DNA from: Lenzites betulinus | Lineage: Eukaryota > Basidiomycota > Agaricomycetes > Polyporales > Polyporaceae | Assembly: GCA_022264855.1 (NCBI GenBank) | Contig: JABYQU010000029.1 | Coordinates: 1-64,000, forward strand | Direction of reading: 5' to 3' | Length of the DNA: 64,000 nucleotides | Part shown: in pieces, positions 42,842-52,238 of the stretch | Layout of the letters: every line of letters begins with the position of its first letter | How positions within the stretch are numbered: position 1 is the stretch's first letter | Made by a program: the position numbers and the translations under genes | The notes under the pieces: generated by a model | What the model was told of the DNA's origin: nothing | Database searches by the model: none | The model's input: the letters and a program-made list of their open reading frames with translations, nothing else

Positions 42842-43789
42842 GTCCCCTCCGAAGGTTTAAACGTTCACTGCAGTTACTGCAGTCTGCGTATTGTGGGTCA
42901 ACAGAGCAGGCAGGGGGTGCCGCAGTGCGGTGATGCATTGGTAGTAATTTATGGACAATCGACTCCTGAACCGAACTTGTCGGACTTGGGGCTATCGTCA
43001 GCGTGTTCCAGATATATTACAACTGTACTAGAAATGTAATATCGGCCAAAACACACGACACAAGTCTCCATAGTCTGAGGGGGCACAGCGGTCGTGGCGT
43101 CGCGTAAGCTGCAGTGAGCGTTAGATGCATCGCCTGGAGTGTTCTCGTTGACCGCGCCTTTGCACCAGTGACCGCCTATGCACTATGTCTCGCTGGTACG
43201 TACCACTCGTGTGGAGGTGCTGTATGTGCACTGAATCTGGTAGGAACATCGTTAGAGCGGGGATGAAGCGCCAACATCACTGTGTTCCGCACCTTGGACG
43301 CATGTGTAGGCATCGGCTGCGACATCCGGGGTCCAAGATACTTCCCCATCAGAGAAGAGCGCACGCAGGCTGCATAGAGGAAATAAAACGAGGGGTTAGG
43401 CGTTCCTATACGCCCTTTTAGAGAAGTCGAGTTACCCAGCCCACCGATGCCCCCTACCGCTTGCGCTCCTGGTGTCAGCAGATACCCCCGGGCACACGGC
43501 TCTCAAACCGTGCACGAATGGAAGTCCTTCGCTGGCAAGAACCATGTATCATGGGTTGCTGGTGCGGCCTGGGTGGCAGCAGTCGAAGTCGGAAGGTGGT
43601 GCTGCGGTAGCAGGCCAGCGTCCCGGTGCGAGAGCTGCAGTAGGGCCTGCAAAGGTCCCTTAAGAACCTTCCCTCTCGCGGCCCCTCTTTCAACCCTACC
43701 CCCAGCAGAGCGAGGACGTCGCGGTCGATACACCCTCCTCTCCCCTCTTTAGCATCTCACCACTCCCCAGATCCACTCTGAGACCAGTC
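42842..43789. other. Intergenic region, no supported gene
   Basis: About 950 bp between DUF6534 copy E and the low-complexity gene. Short frames on both strands around 43450-43750 overlap and lack signatures. The final 100 bp before 43790 are C/T-rich and probably hold the promoter of the next gene. Confidence 0.4.
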
Positions 43790-44408
43790 ATGGCGACCCG
43801 GACGACAGCAGCAAAAACCACGGCGGCCAAGAAGAACAACGGGAAGGGCGGGGCTTCGGCGAACACCACTACAAACACGATCATCACGCTCTCGTTGGAT
43901 ATGAGCACGATCGCAAACGCCGCTTCCGCTGCCAAGAACAACAACAACGCGGGGCGCGGGGCGAGGACGGGCGCTCCCCGGGCGCTGCCGCAGTCCCAGC
44001 CGCCGCCTCAGCCTCAGCCCCAGAGGCCGCGCGCGGCGCCGCAGGGAGGGCAGGTACGTCGTATTTCCGCGATTCAGTGTTGCTCCGGCGGATGTTGAGC
44101 GGGTATATTTGCAGGCGAGGGCTGCGTCTGCTCCCGGAGGCGGGAATTGGGGGAACAGAGGTCCGATGCCGCAGCGCGCGCCGCCTGCACAGGGACAGGG
44201 CATGCCGCGCCCGCGCGCACAAGGAGGAAATGGGAATGGAGGGCAAGGTGGGCGCGTTTGGCTCGAGTCTCGCAGCGGGGGTGTGAGGTTTGCTGATGAT
44301 GCCCCTGCAGGTCCCACGGGGGGAGGAGGCTATGTCCCGCCTAAGCCGGCGGCGGCGCGCCCGCGAGCGGCGCACATGGCCCAAACCGTTCCGGTGAGCG
44401 TTGTTTAA
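43790..44408 (+). CDS. Low-complexity basic protein (Ala/Pro/Gly/Asn-rich)
   Basis: Two exons, 43790-44053 and 44115-44408, separated by a 61-nt intron (GTACGT..TTGCAG). They give 558 nt, i.e. 185 residues. It starts MATRTTAAKTTAAKKNNGKG; the segment NTIITLSLDMSTIANAASAA is the only ordered-looking part. A Pro/Gln run (QSQPPPQPQPQRP) and Gly/Asn/Arg-rich stretches follow, then a short motif VRFADD. It ends HMAQTVPVSVV. Composition suggests an intrinsically disordered, possibly nucleic-acid-binding protein, but no RGG, RRM or other defined domain is visible. The clean splice join and the codon-position GC bias support a real gene. Function unknown. Confidence 0.65.
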
Positions 44409-45679
44409 CTCGTGCGCCTGTCGTGGAAGAAGGCGAGGTGAGCTGTGCCATGCTGACCGTGCCTCTGTGGGGAAGAACAGGGAAGGGTACGTTGATCCAC
44501 GAAGCATGGCCCTCATACCGCGTGCGGAAATGCCTCTCGTGCATGTACCCGGGAAGGGGAGGCGGGCTTCATAAGCGTCACCGCGGGGCGTATGAGCGAC
44601 AACGGCTCGTCCTCGAGTGGTCGGTGAGGCGAAGGTATAGCGAACTTGACGTGCTGCTTTACGAATTTCTACCGTTCTCCATGCCTCGTAGGTGCCATTA
44701 GTATATATGCGTGTACACATACCGGTCGTATCCAGTTTCGAGCGCTTGAGATTTCGAAAGCCGACGCAGTGCCACCCGGTCAACACAAGGACACCTTCAG
44801 CAAAATGTGGTTTACGTTAGCATTCGCTCGATCGCGAGATGTGCGTGTGTTGGACACTCCGCAAGGACAAGGCGGCGGCTCTTGGCGCTTGGAGTATTGC
44901 GTCTGCGGCGGCACGGAACATCGGCATCGCAAACACACCTGGATCATAGAGAGGCGACCTTTTCAATGCCCCTAAAATGTTCAAGTGTAAAAAGTACAGA
45001 ATTCAGAATACGGATCGTTTCTGCGCTCACAGGAGAGACATCTTGGACTTCACGAAACCCGCCCATCTTGGTGTATTGCGAGCGATAGCATATTGCCTTT
45101 CTCAAAGTAGAGTAAGGCCCCATCGTTATTTAAAGACGATTCACCGGGATGGAAAACCCCCTTGCATGTTGGGTGCAAACGGTCGGTCGGAGCGTAGAGA
45201 GTCAGACGATATGACAGAGACCAACGAGGCCGAAGGCAGGCGTTCCGAGAGAGCCCCGAGAGTCCGATGGAGTGTTGACTCAGACACAGGTATAGCTCTC
45301 GTGTCCTCGGTCAATTAGCAGTATCTTTGCCGGTGGTCTTGTAACAGAAGCAATGGATCGAAACATTGCTGCTATGGGAGGAGGAGGCCCAGGGACGACG
45401 TCGGAAATGAAACAAGCGCTCTCACTGCAGATCTGAGATTGGCCGGCAGCGGTTCGGCTACGGGCGCCTGATGTTGCGCAGCGCTGTTCTGGAGTGAGCA
45501 TGCATATGTACAGCCCACTTGTTGTTGTTTCTTTCCGCCATCCTCTTCTCGTCCTCGTGGGGCCCGAGGTATAGCCATATAGTCCCTCTTTCTTGTCTTC
45601 ATCTCTCATCTTCTTCTCCACTACCCCTTGCTTGACTTGAACGGCTGGTCCTCGATCTACCACATCCTAGCGCACCGGG
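44409..45679. other. Intergenic region, no supported gene
   Basis: Nearly 1.3 kb before the TMEM184-family gene. Several frames of 75-127 codons overlap on both strands without domains. Nothing recognised. Confidence 0.4.
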
Positions 45680-48238
45680 ATGGTCGAACAGAACAGCACC
45701 CTCTGTCCCTCGGACAACCTGCAGATAATAGACCAAAGCAGTTTCTGGAGCTCGGATGGCCTGGACTGGGATGCACATCGAATAGGCTGGTTGATCGCCG
45801 GTGTCTGTGCCGCCGTGGTATGTTCCGCATTGACTGCGGACTGTTGTAACATAGCTCATATCGTGCGTCGTAGACACTCGTCCTCACAGTCATCAATGTC
45901 AGCTTCCATTGCAAGTATGTCATCTGTGTCGTGCTCCATCATGGTTCCTACTTGACCGCGGATAATCACCCAGGCACTACACAAATCGGGGGGAGCAGCG
46001 ACAAATGTACGTCTATCACAACTCGTCCCCCCACCACAGACTGAACCTTTGAATTTCCTCGGGAAAAGCATTCGAATATTGTACATGCCCATGGTCTACG
46101 CCATTATCTCCTTCTTTTCCTACAGATTTTTCCGCAGTTACACCTACTATGACCTCATCGAGACAGGTAAGTCGTGGCAAGCAGCATCCCCTATTTGTAC
46201 ATTGTCTCATACCCCGCTTTCCGTAGCATATGAGGTGAGCATCATCATCTACTTGATGTGGCGCACAGATTGTCGTATGATTCCTATGATCATCGTCGAG
46301 AAGTCGAACCATCCTCAGTGACAGCGAATCCTGATTCACTGGACGTATTGGTATCTTCGCAGACGCTCGCTTGCGATATGCATATGCGTTTGCCTTGCGC
46401 GCTCGTTCTTGAAAGGTCATTCCAGGCATATCGCAAACTGTTTGAGTGACTTTCGCGTGGGGAAGTTCTCCGGTTGCGAGGCTGGCTGAGGCATTGTTCT
46501 TTTGTATCCCACCTACCGGGTGCGAAGAATTGTTGCGTGCCGCGCGCACGCAGTAGGGAAACTGAAGAAAAGCGGTGTTCACGGTGTTTATTAACTGTGG
46601 ACGTGCGTCGCGTACCGCCAGATGCAGCAGCCACGCAAAATATCCTGTCAGATAATGACAGAGGCGGCGGACGTGATTCTAGTTTTACGTCGCCACTCTG
46701 CTGCGCTCAGGCAGCGCGAGCTTGCCTTCAGTCTTGCGTTTGCCCTGTATTTGGATTAATGCTAATGATTTTCTCTGTGTAGTCGGTCACCCTCAGTGCA
46801 TTCCTGTACGTGATTTAGCACCTTGTTAGAATCAATGCTCACAATCACTACAGCCTACTCCTTATTGAATTCGTCGCCGCGACGGCCGTTGAACACAATG
46901 TCGATAATGCGATCTCGCGCAAAGACAAGGAGGCGATGCCCTTACCTGTGTGTAGTCTCCGGCAGCACGTCATGCGGAAGTCTTATGCTCATTCTCGTAG
47001 TTCTGCTGTTGGAGGTACCGACCCACAAAGGCGTACTTTATGTACACCGTGAAGGTATGTCCGCAAGCCTCCCAATGACTGCGACTGGCAGCTGACTGGG
47101 CAATAGTGGTCGGTGCTGCAATACGTTATTCTACGACCATGTATGTGCTCACGCTCTGAGACAACTGCGGTCAAGCTAATGGTCTCCTGTATAGTGCTCT
47201 CCATCGCAGGTATCATATGTCAGCACTATGGCGTGCTGTGTGAGTCCGGCCCGTGGAGTTTTAAGACTGCACACGCCTATATCACCGTCATTGACGGCGT
47301 CAGCATCACGTATGGTCTCACCCGGGGACTTTCTTACTCAACACGCTGATCATGTTGTCCCTCCCTTAGTGTCGCCCTCTATGGCTTGCTCATCTTCTAC
47401 GGCCTGACGAAAGATGAACTCAAAGGACGGAAGCCGCTCTCCAAATTCCTATCCATCAAGCTTATCGTCATGTTCACGTTTTACCAGTCGCTCGTCGTAT
47501 GTATTATTCCCCTCGCCATGCCACACAATTCACTGACTACATCTCATGTCGCTCAATCATAGTTTGATGCACTAGAAGGCCATGTGATCAAAGCTTCGAA
47601 GTACTGGACCACCACAAACATCGCTGACGGCCTGAACGCGCTCGCCATCTGCATCGAGATGGTCATCTTCTCCGCCTTCATGATGTACGCGTACTCGTGG
47701 CACGACTACATCGTCCCCGGCCGCACACGCACGACGAGCATATGGCGTCCGCTCTGGGACAGCATAAACTACTGTACGCCCTCTACGACCACCAACCGTG
47801 AATATGTTAACGCTTCAACCCATAGCGGACTTCGCGCACGAAATCGCGGGCTCGATCCGCTTCTTCATCGACTACTGGCGCGGCAAGCCGGGCACGCACG
47901 GCCCGCGCGTGGACGTCACCGACTCCGTGACGGGCAAGACGCACGCGAAGATGGACTTCGGGGAGGCGTTCGGCGTCGCGCCGCGCCCGTACGACCGCGC
48001 CGCGTACCCGATGTCGACGTCGACCGCGACGTCCGCGAGCGGCGGGCGGGGCGCCGCGCCGCGGCCGCCGCGGGAGAGCTACGACGAGAACGTGAGGCTC
48101 GCGCCGTATTCGTACGAGGGCGGGAACGCGTCCGGGATGCTTACGAATGGCCAGGGACACACCGCGTATGCGACCGGGGACAACCAGTCGGACGATAGTG
48201 CGCAGGGGCGGTACTATGGTCAGCCGCCTGTGCGGTGA
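45680..48238 (+). CDS. TMEM184 / organic solute transporter Ost-alpha family membrane protein (DUF300)
   Basis: Start MVEQNSTLCPSDNLQIIDQS; helix 1 is RIGWLIAGVCAAV. Splicing near 45914-46064 builds the family motif HYTNRGEQRQIIRILYMPMV, followed by YAIISFFSYRFFRSYTYYDL. An 8-nt exon (46227-46234) and a 548-nt intron (46235-46782) lead to VTLSAFL, LLLIEFVAATAVEHN, then a segment YFMYTVKWSVLQYVILRP. Next come SIAGIICQHYGVLCESGPWS, LYGLLIFYGLTKDELKGRKP, LSIKLIVMFTFYQSLVFDAL and IEMVIFSAFMMYAYSWHDYI. The cytosolic tail is disordered, Gly/Arg/Asp-rich, and ends YYGQPPVR with TGA 48236-48238. Seven helices and the motif fit PF03619. In animals and plants relatives act in solute transport or vacuolar trafficking; the role in fungi is unclear. 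Confidence 0.9.
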
Positions 48239-48647
48239 GCCGGATATGCTGGGGAGGGTGGTGGCGTGGAGAGAGGGAGGGGAGGGGAGGGGAGAGTTGC
48301 GTTTACTTTTTATTTCCTTGCTTTTTTGATTGAACCGTCTCACTCTATCGATGTGCTGTAGTCCTTGCCGTACCCTATCGCCTCGTCCCGTATCGTACCC
48401 GCTCGCTCGTGTTTGTACATACCACGCTCTCGGACGCTCCTCGATCGTAGTGAATGGTAGACATCAGATTCATTTTCCTCATCCCATCTGACGTAGAGCG
48501 CGCAACGTCAACGAATACGTCTGAACAAGCTTCAAGATACGCCCATGTAATTTTTAACCTCCGCTAACACAACTGCTACAGATTCGCATACAGCATAGGT
48601 ACCTGGTGTTCTCTGCCATCCATCACAAGTGCTTTTGGACGCATCGC
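48239..48647. other. 3' regions between two convergent genes
   Basis: Separates the TMEM184-family stop (48238) from the esterase stop (48648, minus). A G/A-rich run (GGAGGGGAGGGGAGGGG, near 48277-48293) lies 40 bp after the first stop. No gene seen. Confidence 0.45.
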
Positions 48648-50040
48648 TCAGTCCTTTCCACCAGCCAGCAGCCACTTCAGCCCGTCGCGCAGATCCTGGT
48701 CTGCCTTCTTCGCAAGCCCAATAGCAGGGAAGGAGTAGTAAAACCCGTGCGGAACACCAGGGTACCTGTGCCATCATCGTGTTGTCAGTTCCAGAGCGAC
48801 GACCGAGTGAAGCAGCGAAACTTACAAGACGTCCTTGACAGCGACGCCTGCCTCGCGCAGGACGCGCGCCCACAGCTTGCCGTCGTCACGCAGCGGGTCC
48901 GCGCCGTTGTACGTGAGGAAGATAGGCGGGAGCCCCGCGTGTGAGGGGAAGAGGAGGGGCGAGATGCGCGGCTCAGCGGGAGGTGCTTGGAGCAGCGCTG
49001 ATAGACGTGGAATATATCGGCACACGTGAGCATGATGCATTGAATTGTGGAGGAGTGCGGGATGTGGCTTACCGCGGCATTGAAGTAGAGCTTCCTTCGT
49101 GAGCAGGGGACCATCCTTGAACAGCTCGAGGGACTGGAGCTCGGCTTGGTACCTAATGCAGCCGTCAGCATGGTGACCTTGTACGTACCCTATGACATTG
49201 TGCAGACTCACTCAGGCGGACAAGCGTGAGGGTGAACGACCGCAGGCTCGCGCACGAGCTGCCCGGTGAGCGGGCGTCCCGCGAAGAACGCATCGTCGCG
49301 CGCAAGGTGTGCACACGTTGTCGCGATGTTCGCGCCCGCAGAGTCGCCCCCTACGATGAAACCCTTCGAGAGCGACACGTGCAGTTCTGCGGCGTTATCT
49401 GCTGCCTGCAGCGCGGATTCTCGTTAGCTACTGGGGGCGGGAATGTGTGCAGGGTGATGGGGATGAGACGTACCCATTTAAGGGCGGCGTAGGCGTCGTT
49501 GAGCCCGGTAGGGAAGGGGTGCTCGGGCGCGAGCCGGTAGTCGACGTTCACGATGGCGATCTGCAGCTCGACAGCGACGCTGCGGAGGTGGTTGTCGTCT
49601 TGTTCCGGGTTGCCGACGACCCATCCTAGCATAGACGGGTATTTGTTAGCTTTTGGAGCAGGACGCAAGGTCTGCGCGCACCTCCGCTGTGGAACCAGAC
49701 AAGGACGGGGAAAGTCGCATCCGCTGCGGCGGAAACGGGGATGACGCAGCGCGCACGGATGGCGCCATTTTCCACCGCGATCGTCTTGTCTTCCGCGGTG
49801 TATGTAGACGCTGTAGAATCATTCAAGTTGTTCAGTGAATGATGCAGAGTGACGCTAGCTAGACGACGTACCTGGGGGAAGCTTCTTCTCGTGGTACGAC
49901 ACAGCCGCCTGAACGAGGCCGGCTGCCTGCTCGCGAACGAGGTCTATGGGCGACTTGTTGCTGTCCTTCGGAGCGTCGAGCGAAACCCCAGCCTTGAAGC
50001 GCTCATCCTTCGCGAATGCCTCAGCAAATTCTGGGTCCAT
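48648..50040 (-). CDS. Alpha/beta-hydrolase fold-3 esterase/lipase
   Basis: Start at 50040, MDPEFAEAFAKDERFKAGVS. After an intron comes VYTAEDKTIAVENGAIRARC with FPVLVWFHSGG, the oxyanion-hole strand, here HSGG instead of the usual HGGG. Next is GNPEQDDNHLRSVAVELQIA and VNVDYRLAPEHPFP, the standard fold-3 block. The nucleophile elbow GGDSAGANIATTC is on the following exon. Then come APPAEPRISPLLFPSHAGLP, PIFLTYNGADPLRDDG (catalytic Asp) and YPGVPHGFYYSFPA (catalytic His). It ends WLLAGGKD with TGA at 48650-48648. About seven short introns. The family hydrolyses short-chain carboxyl esters; the physiological substrate is unknown. No signal peptide, so probably intracellular. Convergent with the TMEM184-family gene. 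Confidence 0.9.
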
Positions 50041-50586
50041 AGTGTGAGAGATGATTGCGAGTGTCTGGTAGGTAGGTGGGGGCTGGGATGCAGTAGTATG
50101 TCTTGCATCGTCCCCTTATATGGTGCATGGGTTGTGAAATCGAGTGCAGTTGGTTTGTGGCTTCGGGCGGGGTCCATCCGATGCGTTGACAGCAGACACG
50201 ACTTCGAGCGGAGGCGGAGGTGTCTACCGACAAAGAGAAGTCGGTCGGGCGGCATTGCCGTGGCCGAGCCGACAGCGTTCGGGGTTGCGAGAGTGGACCC
50301 CGAGGGTTTTGTTGACGTATCTGATCATGCTGGGATGCATTGGACTGTACCGAGCGGCGTTCTTTGAAGAAGAAGAATCGTGGAAGCCGACTGTCACTAT
50401 CAGTCAGGTACTTCAAGTTGAAAACGTATATGGCACAGTGATGACGATGCAATAGTGGACGGACCGCAATTATATATCAGATACCCCTCGGTGTCGGCAA
50501 TTGGCGGAAGCTGTGACGCGAGGGTACTAATGTACCACTAGTGCTATCGCGGAGGGCTCTATGGTCATCTGAACTTCGGCTCTCGA
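50041..50586. other. Region upstream of the esterase and downstream of the SMYD-like SET gene
   Basis: About 550 bp, expected to contain the esterase promoter on the minus strand and the 3' end of the SET gene. No supported gene; frames up to 172 codons reach into it on the plus strand but merely shadow the esterase exon. Confidence 0.4.
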
Positions 50587-51831
50587 CTATTGACAATTCG
50601 ATAGTCTAAGTCCCCACCAGCTTGTACGTTCGGGGGATACGACAAGCGCGTCCCATCCTCGGTCGCTCCCAATATACGCGCGATTGAGATCTGCAGCGAG
50701 GCTTGCCCATTTCCGTGCACCATCCCTGTCCGCAAGCGCACAGGACGCCTTGAATAGCCTAGCGACGAATGCTTCCCACACCGGTTCGTAGTATAGCTGT
50801 TCTTTCTCGAACAGGTCCACGTACATCTTGTCGAAGCGATTGATGTAGTCCACTGGCATGCTCGACGTGCGAGCCCATCGTTCCAGTGTCGCGTTGCGCG
50901 AGTCTGCGTCCTTGTCGGCGCGGGCGATCAGCGCACGCCTGGTTTCGCTCTGGGTGGATGCTACGCCAGTGAGGCCACAGGCTGTGCACGCGCAAATGAA
51001 CCCGTAGGAAGAGAGCTTTTCTTGTCGTTGCGCGCGAGGTGAAGCGGGGTCGATATATGAGATGAAAACCTGTGAACCTGCTGGGATTGGGAACAGCGCT
51101 CGGATATTGCATGTGAACGTGTATGGGTCGAAATGGTAAGCAGCGTTCGGCGAGCAGCTGTGCGAAGGTTTATTCAGCGGATGCGAGAAGGGTATAGCGA
51201 GGGAGAAGTTCTGCCTGTGATTGATCCTTGATATGTCCTTGCATACGACGCCATACTGGCGTGCACCGCCAGGGAAGGAACCGAGGTGAAGAGAGTTTGT
51301 GTCAATTATGCCTTTGGCAACCGAAGGTTCAGATACACCAGAGTTCGCTAGATTGAAGAACCAGCCAAGAGCTTGAGAGGACATATGTGCGACCGCGTCT
51401 TCTAATTCGGCGTATTGACGACCGGGAGAAGCCGTGTTGCGATATGGTAGAAGTTGTGGAAATATGAGCAGAGGCTTCTCGGACATGATGAGCTCCCCGC
51501 GATTTATCGCAGATGATACAAATACCCCATAACCACTGCTACCGGCGTCGGAGACATGATACACCGGCAGAGTCGAAGCACGAACGGGGAGTGTTGGAAT
51601 CGTGCCAGTGTACACTTCGGATACCAGGTGATTGTCGTCCGTGTGAACGAGAGCGACGGTCTCGTTCCCAGAGAGGTCAGATATTCTCAATATGTCGAGT
51701 TCAACACTGTCACAGGACCAGTGGCCTAAGGTCGTTGGTGTTTCATCAAAGTCTGCGAGGACCCGCGGGCTTGGAATCTTGAGTATGTCGTCTGGACGGA
51801 TGACGATCTTTGGAGCCAACGCCATTGGCAA
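50587..51831 (-). CDS. SET-domain protein, SMYD-like (MYND-less) methyltransferase candidate
   Basis: Start at 51831 (MPMALAPKIVIRPDDILKIP). The SET domain begins VYHVSDAGSSGYGVFVSSAI at about residue 90, with the SAM-binding GxG-like element, then RGELIMSEKPLLIFPQ. The key motif NHSCSPNA appears only after removing a 57-nt intron at 51158-51214 that starts with GC and ends with AG. Unspliced, the frame stays open and reads NHRQNFS instead. ALFPIPAGSQVFISYIDP gives the conserved Tyr, and a Cys-rich post-SET (CACTACGL) follows. The spliced protein has 395 residues. Such proteins methylate lysines on histones or other proteins; many fungal members remain uncharacterised. The C-terminal helical part resembles SMYD-type C-terminal regions. 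It starts about 400 bp from the divergent EZH-like gene. Confidence 0.85.
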   Translation of the reverse strand: MPMALAPKIVIRPDDILKIPSPRVLADFDETPTTLGHWSCDSVELDILRISDLSGNETVALVHTDDNHLVSEVYTGTIPTLPVRASTLPVYHVSDAGSSGYGVFVSSAINRGELIMSEKPLLIFPQLLPYRNTASPGRQYAELEDAVAHMSSQALGWFFNLANSGVSEPSVAKGIIDTNSLHLGSFPGGARQYGVVCKDISRINHRQNFSLAIPFSHPLNKPSHSCSPNAAYHFDPYTFTCNIRALFPIPAGSQVFISYIDPASPRAQRQEKLSSYGFICACTACGLTGVASTQSETRRALIARADKDADSRNATLERWARTSSMPVDYINRFDKMYVDLFEKEQLYYEPVWEAFVARLFKASCALADRDGARKWASLAADLNRAYIGSDRGWDALVVSPERTSWWGLRLSNCQ

Positions 51832-52238
51832 CAGACTTCGAGCCTGGAGTCATAAAACACCTTGTAAGCTAACCTGTTCATAGCTTTTTGTACTAAACGT
51901 ACGTGTCTCCCGACGAGTGAGAGTAGGTAAGAGATAAAGCCTCGTAGCGCCCGAAGAAGCGCCCGCAACGGTCCCACAGGGCGTCAACAGGGCCAAATTA
52001 GCCGGGGAACGCTGCTAGCGCTGGAGGTGTCGGCTTGGCTGAACCCAGCCACCATCTCAGAATTTTAGCAGAGCATGTCTGCATCGCATCAACTGTATCG
52101 GATATCTTTCGCGTATACAAAAGGTATGTCTAACGACGTTCTAAACGCGGTCAAAGTTGAAGCTTGCATGCCCAGATCTGTTCGAACGCGACATAAACTC
52201 TCAACGTGCTTCCTGCGGATTCTCGGGCTCTGGAGAAC
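51832..52238. promoter_or_regulatory. Bidirectional promoter region between two SET-domain genes
   Basis: 407 bp between the two divergent start codons (51831 minus and 52239 plus). No TATA box was identified with confidence. If the plus-strand gene starts at the earlier in-frame ATG (52206), the region is 374 bp. Confidence 0.5.

Noticed and set aside
47584..48343. 204- and 178-codon Arg-rich frames over the tail of the TMEM184-family gene
   Set aside because: Out-of-frame readings of the Gly/Arg/Asp-rich tail; the in-frame product ends naturally at 48238.
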